Source: Pseudomonadota bacterium
Lineage (GTDB): Bacteria > Chloroflexota > Ktedonobacteria > Ktedonobacterales > JADMIN01
Reading direction: 5' to 3'
Length of the DNA: 37,753 nucleotides
NCBI GenBank assembly: GCA_021324535.1
Contig: JAJPIU010000102.1
Span: 1 to 37,753 of the forward strand
The number at the start of each line of letters is the position of its first letter. Position 1 is the stretch's first letter. This document shows positions 1-7,575 of the stretch, piece after piece. The notes beneath the pieces are model-generated. The model ran no database searches and was not told the DNA's origin. It saw nothing but the letters and a program-made list of their open reading frames with translations. The position numbers and the translations under genes were made by a program.

Positions 1-2
1 CG

Positions 3-1121
3 GCGCATGGGCGCACGCTGGAAAACCTGCTGTTGAACCCGACCTTGGCTGACCTGGTAGGCGGCATCCAGGCGGTGACACTGGGCGATGAGGAGGCGCG
101 GCGGCGGGGCACCCAGAAGACGGTGCTCGAACGTAAGGCGCCTCCTACTTTCGATGTGCTGGTGGAGCAACTGAGTTGGCGCGAGGTGATCGTGCATGGC
201 GATGTGGCCGAGGCGGTGGACAATCTGCTGCGCGGCCAGCCGCTCACGGCGGAACGCCGCACGCGCGACGAGCACGATCAACTGAAACGCGAGCAGGTGG
301 TGATCCAGCCGGGTGAGGCGTCCTCATGGGGCGCGGCGCACTCCAACGACGATCCGCTCAGCCGATGGGAGGAGATGTTCGAGGGGAAGCGTGGACGCAA
401 CGGCGGACGCAACGGGCGCCGCAAAGACCCTAAGGACGCCAGAGACGCCAGACGCATTGCCGAGACACGCTGGCGCGCCGAAGACCAGCCGCCCATCCCC
501 TCCTGGGAGGCGCTGGATGAGGGCGACGACGAAGACCTCTATGACCTGGAACCGACCGGCACGACGGGCGCAACAGGCATAGAGAGCGCGGCGATGGGCG
601 ACGGTATGGCGCTGGCAGGCGTCAGCCGGGGCGTGCGGCGGCGACCGGTACGCATCTATCCTTTTGGGGTCAGCCGCGAACGTCTGGAGCAATCCGCTCG
701 TGAGCTACGCGCGCCTGTGGAGATCAGCCACACACAGGAGAACGCCGACGCAGTGATCACGCTGCGCACGTTTTACCGCAGGCACTCAGATCAACTGCGC
801 GGCGTGGGCCGCAAGCCGGTCTATATCCTGCGAACGAACACGGTGACGCAGATGCAGCAATGCCTGGCGCGCATCTTCGATTTGCAGCAGAGCGAGCAGG
901 AGTCGGCGGCTGAGGATGGTGAGCATCCCACGCTGCGAACGATGCAGGCGACCGAGGACGCGATCATGCAGCTGCTGCATCGTGGCGAGGGGCAGATCGC
1001 GTTGCCCCCAGCGAACGCATACGTCCGGCGGCTGCAACACCGCATCGCTGAACGCTACAACCTGACCTCACGCAGCCAGGGCCGCGAGCCAAACCGCTTC
1101 GTGCGGGTGTTTGCACGGTAG
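3..1121 (+). CDS. R3H-domain RecA/AAA-type ATPase (SpoIIIAA/Ycf45-like), C-terminal part
   Basis: The gene is cut by the window start. The frame is open from base 3, upstream of the first possible start (TTG at 33), and the residues read there (AHGRTLENLLLNPTL) are already conserved family sequence. The first 55 or so residues match the end of the RecA-like ATPase domain of R3H ATPases (LVGGIQAVTLGDEEA, then RRGTQKTVLERKAPP). A charged, low-complexity linker follows, then a conserved alpha/beta segment (RIYPFGVSRERLEQ...). The C-terminus is a single-strand nucleic-acid-binding R3H domain with the R-x3-H motif (RRLQH) and the closing FVRVF. Family members are predicted nucleotide-dependent nucleic-acid-binding proteins; the process served here is unknown. 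The Walker A motif must lie upstream of the window. Eleven bases after the stop is a strong GC hairpin. Confidence 0.85.
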   Translation, partial: AHGRTLENLLLNPTLADLVGGIQAVTLGDEEARRRGTQKTVLERKAPPTFDVLVEQLSWREVIVHGDVAEAVDNLLRGQPLTAERRTRDEHDQLKREQVVIQPGEASSWGAAHSNDDPLSRWEEMFEGKRGRNGGRNGRRKDPKDARDARRIAETRWRAEDQPPIPSWEALDEGDDEDLYDLEPTGTTGATGIESAAMGDGMALAGVSRGVRRRPVRIYPFGVSRERLEQSARELRAPVEISHTQENADAVITLRTFYRRHSDQLRGVGRKPVYILRTNTVTQMQQCLARIFDLQQSEQESAAEDGEHPTLRTMQATEDAIMQLLHRGEGQIALPPANAYVRRLQHRIAERYNLTSRSQGREPNRFVRVFAR

Positions 1122-1131
1122 CTCCCACCCC

Positions 1132-1163
1132 CTACCCCTCCCCGCATTGCGGGGGAGGGGTAG
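1132..1163. repeat. GC-rich hairpin repeat, copy 1 (CCCCTCCC family)
   Basis: Inverted repeat CTACCCCTCCCCGC / ATT / GCGGGGGAGGGGTAG with one bulged G, just after the R3H gene stop. It is related to the hairpins at 5742-5763 and 27489-27512. It is followed by A residues rather than T residues on the plus strand, so it is not a canonical Rho-independent terminator for the upstream gene. Confidence 0.75.
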
Positions 1164-1308
1164 AAAAATACCCCCTTCACCCCCATTCCCTACCCCTCTC
1201 CACACTTCCGCCCAACTCCCCCGCGCAAAGAATTAGTAGATAGCCAATCTGACAATACAAGGCCAAAAAACAAGCGACATGAGCATATCTGAAAGACACT
1301 TTGAGGCA

Positions 1309-1338
1309 TTGATGTTATGTCATGTCGCATGGTATAAT
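1309..1338 (+). promoter_or_regulatory. Sigma-70 promoter of the helix-hairpin-helix gene
   Basis: -35 TTGATG (1309-1314), 18-base spacer, perfect -10 TATAAT (1333-1338). It lies inside the longest possible reading frame (from 1279), which argues that translation starts at ATG 1390 rather than upstream. It would drive the HhH-XPB-DUF790 cassette. Confidence 0.7.
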
Positions 1339-1389
1339 AAGAACGAACGTTCCAGCGCAAAACAAGCAGGCTGGACGGAGGATACAACG

Positions 1390-2130
1390 ATGTTTCAGAT
1401 GACACAAACCATCCAACTGTTGAACGAGCAGGGCGAGGCAGCACCGCCACGGCTTAGCAACGTCGCAGTCTATGACTATAGCGCAACGCTGCCACCGGCC
1501 CAGCCAGTGACGAATCAGCAGGTGGCCGAGGTCTTGTTCAATATCGCGACTGTGCTGACGATGCAGCAGGACAACCCCTATCGCATCGCCGCCTACGAGA
1601 ACGCGGCGCGCGGCATGATGGCGTTGCGCACTCCCGTCGCCGAGATCATTGCTGCTGGTGTAAAGTTGGAGCTGCCGGGCCTGGGCGAGCGGTTGCGCCG
1701 CAAGATCACCGAACTGGTGACGACCGGTCGCATGACCTTCTATGACGATCTCTGCGAAGAGTCACTGCCTGAGGATGTACGCGACCTGATGAGTGTGGCG
1801 CACGTTGGCCCACGCACCGCGCTCCGCCTGACCGGCCACCTCGGCATCCACTCGGTCGCCGAACTCTGGGAGGCGGCGCACAACCGGCGTCTGCGCGAGC
1901 ATCACGGCTTTGGCCCACGTAGCGAGCAGCGGCTGGCCGAAGGGGCGGCGATTGTCCTGCAAGCGCGCCAGATGCGCGATGAGATCAGTGAGGATCATGA
2001 GGGCGCCGGAGAGACGCAGGAGGCAGAAGACGGAGCAAGCGGCGCTTCCCCGATTGCCCAATCGGCAAACATGACCGACTCAACGAGCGCCCCAGCGCAT
2101 GTAGCGGCCACCACGTCGCTCGTCGCCTGA
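1390..2130 (+). CDS. Stand-alone PolX-type helix-hairpin-helix DNA-binding protein
   Basis: The protein is 246 residues. Residues about 42-125 match the 8-kDa N-terminal domain of family X DNA polymerases (NQQVAEVLFNIATVL, then NPYRIAAYENAARG), with a helix-hairpin-helix at about 95-110 (LPGLGERLRRKI). Further HhH repeats follow at about 136-155 (HVGPRTALRLTG) and 168-182 (GFGPRSEQRL). The polymerase palm and PHP domains are absent, so this is a DNA-binding module without catalysis. The tail after about residue 195 is acidic, Ala/Ser-rich and probably disordered. ATG 1390 is chosen because GGAGG lies 9 bases upstream and a consensus promoter occupies the longer frame. The XPB-like helicase starts 15 bases after the stop, so a shared repair role is likely but inferred. 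Confidence 0.85.
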   Translation: MFQMTQTIQLLNEQGEAAPPRLSNVAVYDYSATLPPAQPVTNQQVAEVLFNIATVLTMQQDNPYRIAAYENAARGMMALRTPVAEIIAAGVKLELPGLGERLRRKITELVTTGRMTFYDDLCEESLPEDVRDLMSVAHVGPRTALRLTGHLGIHSVAELWEAAHNRRLREHHGFGPRSEQRLAEGAAIVLQARQMRDEISEDHEGAGETQEAEDGASGASPIAQSANMTDSTSAPAHVAATTSLVA

Positions 2131-2145
2131 GAAACGATACATACC

Positions 2146-3489
2146 ATGACACACCTACCCAGGGGCCATGCCGCCTCTGACAACACACAAGACGATCTCG
2201 ATGGCGATCTCTTCGCTGCACTCGATGACAACCCCGAAGCGCCTGACGATGAGGCGCAAGAAACCGCAGACGATCCTGCTCGTCTGCCCGCCGCCGAAGC
2301 GCGCGCGCCTTATGCGCTGACCTTCGCGCCACAGTTGGCGATGCCATTGCGGCCCTATCAGCAGGAGGCGGTGAACGCCTGGCTGGACGCGGACGCGCGC
2401 GGCATCGTTACGCTGCCGACGGGCGCTGGCAAAACGGTGGTTGCGCTGGGGGCGCTGGCCCAGCTTGGCGTACGGACGCTTGTCGTCGTGCCCACTATTG
2501 AACTGTTGCGGCAGTGGCGTGAGGGGATCATCGAGCGGCTGGGCGTTCCTGCTGAACTGGTGGGCGTCATCGGCGGCGGCGAACGCAGAACCGGCCCCAT
2601 CACGGTGATCACCTATGACTCCGCCGCCATGCCGCGCCGCAGACTGGACGACTTTGGTCTGCTGATCTTCGACGAGGCGCACCACCTGCCCGCGCAAAGC
2701 TATCACGCCATCGCCCACAAGTCGCGTGCGCCCTGGCGGCTGGGATTGAGCGCCACACTGGAACGCGCCGACGGCGGTCATCACACGCTGGATGCGCTGA
2801 TCGGCCCAGTTGTCTTCGCGCGCGACGCCGACGAACTGGCCGCGCAGAAGCATATCGCCGCCTATCGTGAGCGCCGCGTCTACGTTGACCTCACGCCCGA
2901 AGAGGAGTGGCGCTACGAGGCGCTGATGGGAGAGTGGCGCTGGTATCTGGCGACGCATCGCGCCGAACTTGGAGGCCCCGGCCCTGGCATGTTCGAGGCT
3001 ATGATCCGCCGCAGCGGTTTCGACGCCGAGGCGCGGCGTGCCTTGCGCGCGCACCACGAAGCACGGCTGACGGCGATGAACGCCGACGCCAAGCTCACCG
3101 CCATCGAAGAGTTGCTGCGCCGCCATGCCGCCGATAAAGTCATCGTTTTCTCCGAGTATGTAGACATGGTGGATCGCATCAGCCAGCGCCTCTTGCTGCC
3201 TGCCATCACCTATCGCACACCGCCAGCCGAACGCCGCGCTATCCTCGAAGGCTTTCGGTCGGGCGAACTGACCAAGATCGTGACGGGGCGTGTGCTCAAT
3301 GAGGGTGTGGACGTGCCCGATGCGAATGTAGCCATCGTCGCCAGCGGCAGCTCCTCGATGCGCGAATATGTGCAGCGGCTTGGGCGCGTGCTACGCCCCA
3401 AAGCCAGCGAGGCACAACTCTATGAACTCGTCTCGCGTCGCACGACCGAACGCACCGCCGCTCGCCGCCGTCGTCCACCGAGAAAGTAA
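2146..3489 (+). CDS. XPB/Rad25-like SF2 DNA helicase
   Basis: Superfamily 2 helicase of 447 residues. An acidic N-terminal stretch of about 65 residues precedes the core: Q-like motif RPYQQEA (69-75), Walker A PTGAGKT (91-97), DEAH (176-179), SAT (202-204), motif V (LNEGVDVP, ending at 391) and motif VI QRLGRVLRP (410-418). The layout and the GLSATLER segment are typical of archaeal and bacterial XPB, which opens DNA in repair. The XPB RED motif just after SAT reads R-A-D here (207-209), so its acidic centre is lost. The N-terminal damage-recognition domain of longer XPBs appears to be missing or replaced by the acidic leader. The C-terminus is very basic (RRRRPPRK). The gene sits between a HhH DNA-binding protein and a Bax1-like protein. 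XPB-Bax1 pairing is known in archaea. Confidence 0.9.
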   Translation: MTHLPRGHAASDNTQDDLDGDLFAALDDNPEAPDDEAQETADDPARLPAAEARAPYALTFAPQLAMPLRPYQQEAVNAWLDADARGIVTLPTGAGKTVVALGALAQLGVRTLVVVPTIELLRQWREGIIERLGVPAELVGVIGGGERRTGPITVITYDSAAMPRRRLDDFGLLIFDEAHHLPAQSYHAIAHKSRAPWRLGLSATLERADGGHHTLDALIGPVVFARDADELAAQKHIAAYRERRVYVDLTPEEEWRYEALMGEWRWYLATHRAELGGPGPGMFEAMIRRSGFDAEARRALRAHHEARLTAMNADAKLTAIEELLRRHAADKVIVFSEYVDMVDRISQRLLLPAITYRTPPAERRAILEGFRSGELTKIVTGRVLNEGVDVPDANVAIVASGSSSMREYVQRLGRVLRPKASEAQLYELVSRRTTERTAARRRRPPRK

Positions 3490-3788
3490 TGCGGGCGACA
3501 GGCGAGATGACAGGCGAGGTGATGGGCGGGAGAACGGCGGGCGGTTGAAACCGCGCCTAAGAGCTTCGCTACGAAGTCCGCCTACGCGGACTCGGCTGAT
3601 GCAGAGTGATCGCGTTTAGCAAGCAGTATCGCCAGGCGGATCATAGGTCGCTTTCAACCGATAGCATAGGTGTCTGCCACGCGCAGACCTGTTCATCGTA
3701 GTCCAGTCCGCGCAGGCGGACTTTGTGGCGTCGCCCGTAGGCGCGATTTCAATCGCCCGCCATGTCCGCCCGCTAAAAGGATACACTC
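3490..3788. other. Intergenic region between XPB and DUF790 genes, filled by an inverted repeat pair
   Basis: These 299 bases hold no credible gene. Nearly all of it is the composite element at 3537-3760: two three-hairpin half-units in inverted orientation around a core of about 110 bases. The core contains one more hairpin, GTCTGC-CACGC-GCAGAC (3672-3688). Because the flanking genes are co-directional, the element is probably transcribed within the operon. Confidence 0.7.
3537..3760. repeat. Three-hairpin repeat, inverted pair (copy A)
   Basis: The left half-unit (3537-3592) has hairpin 1 GCGGTT-GA-AACCGC, hairpin 2 CTTCG-CTA-CGAAG and hairpin 3 AGTCCGC-CTAC-GCGGACT. The right half-unit (3705-3760) is the reverse complement in layout: AGTCCGC-GCAG-GCGGACT first, then a short middle stem, then GCGATT-TC-AATCGC. 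The change of GGTT/AACC to GATT/AATC is compensatory, so the stem is kept while its sequence changes. Other copies are at 5656, 28119 and 37304. Confidence 0.85.
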
Positions 3789-5522
3789 ATGCTCAAGCTC
3801 ACCGATCTCCGCAAGACGACCCGCAAGGCGAGCGAATACCGTATCGTCTATCCGCATCTGTTGCGCGATCGCACGCTCAACCCGCGCATCGAACTGGCGA
3901 TCCGCTATATGGAATCCATGCTTGGCAAGCGGCGGAGCGAGTTGGATCAGGAGGTGATCCTGCGGCTGTTTGGCGACCCCAAGATCGCGCGCTGCATCGT
4001 CGCCAGCCTGGGCGCGACCTATCGCCATCGTGCGCGCGCCTTCAGCGAAGAACTTCCGGCGGAGCAGGTGGCGGCGCTGGCTGCGCATGGCATCGCCGAC
4101 TCGATGGCTTTGCGGCTATGGCTTTTCAAGCGGGCGAACGTCGCGCCTGAGATGGGCTTCATCGGTGGCGCAGAGCGTGCGGCGTTTCTGCGTGCGGCAG
4201 CGGATGACCTGGGCATAACTGAAACAGAGGGATGCGTCGCCATTGCGGCCATTGAGCGCCTCATCTCGCTTGATTTTCCGGCCAATGCGCCGCTCGTGCG
4301 GGTAGGAACGCTTCCCACTGCCGATGACATGATCGCTCGCTTCAACTTCGAGACGCTGGCGGCGCTGCTGGCAAACGCGCGAACTGTCACGCTCTCCTGG
4401 CGCTCCACAGCGAAACGTGCCAGCCGCAAAGCATCCGTGTTTGGCGCTATGCCGACGACGAACGAGATTGCGCTCTGGCGGGCGATGTGTGCGCTGGCAG
4501 GTGTGCGGGCAGAGATGAGCTCGACTGGCGCGACGCTCTACGGTCAGCAAGATGCGCTGGCGGGTTGGGCGCGGCATGGCGTGCGATTGGTACGCCTGCT
4601 CAGTGCGTTGTTGACGACTGGTATGCCTGCGCGTTCAGGCGAGGCAGAGATCAACGCGCCCACCGGCGATATATGGCTGCTACGGCTGGCGAGCGATATG
4701 CTGGCGATGCTTGGCGGCGCTTCGGAGGAAGATATCGGCTCACTCGTCGCGCCCACATCGTTGCTCACAAGTTGGGAGCGAGCGTCTACCTTCGCCGCTG
4801 ACCTGGCCACTTTGAGGCGCGCCGGCGAACTTCCAGGGATGGATAGGTGGGTGATGCGCCGGGCAATCGAGCCAATTATCCTGGCGGATGGCGTCTATCC
4901 GGCGCTCTTCACATTCACGCGCGGCGACGAGCGGGTGTATCTTGTCCCTCTGCCCGCCTCGGAGGCCGCCGCGCAACGGCTGGCGCAACTTGCGGTGCGT
5001 GTCCCGCTGATCACGCTCGATCTGGCGAATGGAGATGAAGCACAAACGCATATCGAAGCTACTACTCCTGTGGCGCATCTCCGCTATGATGGGCGCAAAG
5101 GCGCTTCCTTACCATCGTTGCCCGCGCTGCTGGATCGGGTGGTTGGCAAGGTGGCAGACACAGCGGACGCGACGCTGCTGGCCGAGGTCTTTGCAGAGGC
5201 GCGGACGGCTGGCGCACTGACCGAGGCGCATCTGGCCGAGCGGCTTGGCTGCGCCGAAGACGCCGTGGCAGCGCGGCTGAGCGTGCCGATGGCGCAAGCC
5301 GAGCGCATCGCCCAGGGTCTCTGCTACGTCGAAGGGTTTGGCCTCTGCACGGCGGAGACGCTTGAGCGCGCACAGCAGGCGGCGCGCGACGTGGCCGGCA
5401 AGTGGGAGGCCCAGGCGCAGGGCAGCGCGTTGATGATTCGCACGCTGGGACGCCGCCTGCGCGAGATTACCGGCGCCAGCGAGGGCATCGAATGCCTGAT
5501 CGCCTATCTCGGCGCAGCGTAA
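3789..5522 (+). CDS. DUF790/Bax1-like protein, partner of XPB, nuclease site apparently degenerate
   Basis: The protein is 577 residues. The N-terminal part (VYPHLLRDRTLNPRIELAIRY, then a long helical region and FNFETLAALLANA at about 180-190) resembles DUF790, the family of the archaeal nuclease Bax1 that works with XPB. The segment EPIILADGVYPALF followed by RVYLVPLP (about 361-389) aligns by eye with the family nuclease motif, which normally carries a PDF triplet and YLEIVGFW. Here the acidic positions read Ala (372) and Val (386), so the nuclease is probably inactive. The last 130 residues are a helical extension with a possible winged-helix or HhH fold. The gene follows XPB after a 299-base repeat-filled gap. 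I infer a structural or regulatory role in an XPB complex. Confidence 0.75.
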   Translation: MLKLTDLRKTTRKASEYRIVYPHLLRDRTLNPRIELAIRYMESMLGKRRSELDQEVILRLFGDPKIARCIVASLGATYRHRARAFSEELPAEQVAALAAHGIADSMALRLWLFKRANVAPEMGFIGGAERAAFLRAAADDLGITETEGCVAIAAIERLISLDFPANAPLVRVGTLPTADDMIARFNFETLAALLANARTVTLSWRSTAKRASRKASVFGAMPTTNEIALWRAMCALAGVRAEMSSTGATLYGQQDALAGWARHGVRLVRLLSALLTTGMPARSGEAEINAPTGDIWLLRLASDMLAMLGGASEEDIGSLVAPTSLLTSWERASTFAADLATLRRAGELPGMDRWVMRRAIEPIILADGVYPALFTFTRGDERVYLVPLPASEAAAQRLAQLAVRVPLITLDLANGDEAQTHIEATTPVAHLRYDGRKGASLPSLPALLDRVVGKVADTADATLLAEVFAEARTAGALTEAHLAERLGCAEDAVAARLSVPMAQAERIAQGLCYVEGFGLCTAETLERAQQAARDVAGKWEAQAQGSALMIRTLGRRLREITGASEGIECLIAYLGAA

Positions 5523-5655
5523 TCGCACTCTCCAAACACTGGCGAAGGTGATGGGCGTCTGCTCGGCTACATCTGTGCCACCGACAGACGCTGCCAGGGA
5601 TGGCGGCGCTACTCTGCTCGCGCCTGCCGTTCAGTATGCTGTGTAGCGATCTTCC

Positions 5656-5718
5656 AGTCCGCGCAGGCGGACTTTGTGGCGCAACAGAGTGAAGCCCTTA
5701 GGCGCGGGTTTACCCGCC
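5656..5718. repeat. Three-hairpin repeat, single half-unit (copy C)
   Basis: Right-type half-unit: AGTCCGC-GCAG-GCGGACT (5656-5673), a middle stem with GGC/GCC closing, then GCGGGT-TT-ACCCGC (5704-5717). Where the other copies have GGTT/AACC or GATT/AATC the last stem has GGGT/ACCC, again keeping the pairing. No inverted partner is recognisable nearby. Confidence 0.8.
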
Positions 5719-5741
5719 ACACACGCCAACCACACGATTCT

Positions 5742-5763
5742 CCCCTCCCATCTATGGGAGGGG
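5742..5763. repeat. GC-rich hairpin repeat, copy 2 (CCCCTCCC family)
   Basis: Perfect inverted repeat CCCCTCCCAT-CT-ATGGGAGGGG, followed by GCGGGGTAGG. It lies ten bases downstream of the gpmI stop in the gene's own direction, so it could act in transcript ending or RNA stability. Confidence 0.75.
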
Positions 5764-5773
5764 GCGGGGTAGG

Positions 5774-7360
5774 TCAGCGTCCCACAATCAGCGTCCGCCC
5801 CGTCATCTCCTCCGGCTGGGGGAGGCCCAGCAGTTGCAGCATCGTCGGCGCAACGTCCGCCAGGATGCCGTCGCGCCTGAGCGTGACATCGGGCCACTGC
5901 GGCACGACGAAGTAAAACGGCACGGGATTCGTCGTATGCGAGGTCAGCGGCTTGCCGGTGTCGTACTCCACCATCTGCTCCGCGTTGCCGTGATCCGCCG
6001 TGATCAGCACAGCGCCGCCCTGGGCCAGCGCCGCCTCCGCCACGCGCCCCACACCGGCGTCCACCGCCTCCACCGCCTTGATCGCCGCCTCCAGTTTTCC
6101 CGAATGCCCCACCATATCGGCGTTGGCATAGTTCATGATCACCACGTCATAGATGCCGCTCTCGATGCGCTGTACCGCCTCGTCGGTCAGTTCTGGCGCG
6201 CTCATCTCCGGTTTCAGGTCATAGGTGGCTACTTTTGGAGATGGCACGAGCAGCCGATCCTCGCCGGGGTAGGGGGCCTCGCGTCCGCCGTTGAAGAAGA
6301 ACGTCACGTGCGCGTATTTCTCCGTCTCAGCGGTGTGGAACTGGCGCAGCCCCCGGTCGGAGAGAATCTTCGCCAGCGGCTTATCCACGTTGTCCGCTGG
6401 AAAAGCGACATCCACCGGCAGCCCCGCTTCATACTCTGTCATCGTCACAAACTCAAGATCTTCGATGCGCTGTCCACGCGGGAAGGTCGCGTCGGCCTGC
6501 GGTGGCAGCTCTGGAAGGACAAACGCTTTGGTCAGCTCGCGTCCACGGTCGGAGCGGAAGTTGAAGTAGACGACACTGTCGCCTTCCTTCACCACAGCTA
6601 CAGGGAAATCGTCGTTCATCAGCACGATTGGCTGGATGAACTCGTCGGTGACGCCCCGCTCATAGGAGGCGGCAATGGCGGCGACGGGATCGCTGGCCTG
6701 CTCGCCCTCGGCGCGCGTCATCGCGAAGTAGGCTTTTGCAATGCGATCCCAGCGGTTGTCGCGATCCATCGCGTAGTAGCGGCCGATGATGGTGGCGACG
6801 CGCGCCGGTTGCTCTGGGTTTATCTCACCAGCCTTCGCCAGCAGTTCGGTCATATAGTCTCGCGCGCCAAAGGGCGAGGTATCGCGTCCGTCGGTGAAGG
6901 CGTGGATGTAGACCTTCTCCAGCTCGTAGTTGGCGGCCAGCCGCAGGCACGCTTCCAGGTGGCTCTGGTGGGCGTGAACACCGCCCGGCCCAATCAATCC
7001 GCAGAAGTGCAGGCTAGTGTTGTTGCTCTTGGCGTGGGCGATGGCGTTGAGCAGGGCGGGATTGGTGAAGAACGAGCCATCGTGAATGGCGGCGCTGACG
7101 CGGGTGTACTCCTGCAAGACCCGCTTGCCCGCGCCGATATTCAGGTGGCCCACCTCGGAGTTGCCCATCTGCCCCTCCGGCAGGCCCACTGCCGGGCCGG
7201 AGGTAGCAAGCTGTGTATGTGGCCACTTGCGCTCGATGGCGTCAAGATGCGGCTTGGAGGCAAGAGCAACGGCGTTGGCTTCTCGGATGGGATTGATACC
7301 GTAGCCATCCATCACAATGAGGACAAGCGGGCGAGGAATAGCGGGTGAAGTGTTTGCCAT
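5774..7360 (-). CDS. gpmI: 2,3-bisphosphoglycerate-independent phosphoglycerate mutase
   Basis: Glycolytic and gluconeogenic enzyme interconverting 3- and 2-phosphoglycerate, with two metal ions and a phospho-serine intermediate. The 528 residues are normal to slightly long for the family. Visible features are the metal-binding VMDGYG near residues 17-21, the catalytic serine in GQMGNSEVGHLN (Ser68), the DGRDT motif in the inserted phosphotransferase domain, GRYYAMDRD, and the C-terminal metal site TADHGNAEQM followed by SHTTNPVP. ATG 7360 begins MANTSPAIPRP. Upstream AGAGAGG is rather far away (about 14 bases). The gene is divergent from the signal peptidase pair and convergent with the DUF790 gene. 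It is a single-gene unit with no glycolytic neighbours in the window. Confidence 0.97.
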   Translation of the reverse strand: MANTSPAIPRPLVLIVMDGYGINPIREANAVALASKPHLDAIERKWPHTQLATSGPAVGLPEGQMGNSEVGHLNIGAGKRVLQEYTRVSAAIHDGSFFTNPALLNAIAHAKSNNTSLHFCGLIGPGGVHAHQSHLEACLRLAANYELEKVYIHAFTDGRDTSPFGARDYMTELLAKAGEINPEQPARVATIIGRYYAMDRDNRWDRIAKAYFAMTRAEGEQASDPVAAIAASYERGVTDEFIQPIVLMNDDFPVAVVKEGDSVVYFNFRSDRGRELTKAFVLPELPPQADATFPRGQRIEDLEFVTMTEYEAGLPVDVAFPADNVDKPLAKILSDRGLRQFHTAETEKYAHVTFFFNGGREAPYPGEDRLLVPSPKVATYDLKPEMSAPELTDEAVQRIESGIYDVVIMNYANADMVGHSGKLEAAIKAVEAVDAGVGRVAEAALAQGGAVLITADHGNAEQMVEYDTGKPLTSHTTNPVPFYFVVPQWPDVTLRRDGILADVAPTMLQLLGLPQPEEMTGRTLIVGR

Positions 7361-7465
7361 AAGGGTGGTGTGTTCCTCTCTTTGATGGCTCTATGAAAAT
7401 TGGACATGCTTCGAGGCTCTCCGCGCACAGAGCGTATAGCCCTATCATCCCAGCGTACCACGCTT

Positions 7466-7501
7466 TTGCCGGGCGGCGCCTGCAACCTATGTTATCATAG
7501 G
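7466..7501 (+). promoter_or_regulatory. Possible promoter with overlapping palindrome upstream of lepB
   Basis: -35-like TTGCCG (7466-7471), 16-base spacer and -10-like TATGTT (7488-7493). The perfect palindrome CCTATG-TTAT-CATAGG (7486-7501) covers the -10 and lies between the divergent gpmI and signal peptidase genes, as an operator would. The promoter match is only moderate; the palindrome is certain. Confidence 0.4.
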
Positions 7502-7575
7502 AAATGGTAAAAATACGATGCGAGTGACCATCCGTGGGCGCACGGGAATCCAAGGGGAGTGCACGAGGAGCGGTG

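Larger units (their letters stand above)
5523..5773. other. Convergent intergenic region with hairpins
   Basis: This lies between the stops of the DUF790 gene (+) and gpmI (-). It holds a 7-bp stem GCGTCTG / CAGACGC (5555-5561 with 5585-5591) with no T-run, a single three-hairpin half-unit (5656-5718) and a CCCCTCCCAT hairpin (5742-5763). I see no gene here. The stems may end transcription from both sides, but none has a canonical T-tract. Confidence 0.6.

Noticed and set aside
1279-1389. N-terminal extension of the HhH protein
   Set aside because: It overlaps a TATAAT promoter and has no ribosome site; ATG 1390 has GGAGG at proper spacing.
2155-3126. 323-residue minus-strand open frame opposite the XPB gene
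   Set aside because: The helicase on the plus strand has all motifs; the antisense frame has none.
3537-3760. Possible CRISPR array or tRNA-like cloverleaf
   Set aside because: Only two units in inverted, not direct, orientation; no spacer regularity. The three stems lack an acceptor stem, CCA end or T-loop sequence.
5834-7348. 504-residue plus-strand open frame opposite gpmI
   Set aside because: It is the complement of a well-supported enzyme gene; its sequence is His/Arg/Val-rich with no domain, as expected for an antisense shadow in GC-rich DNA.
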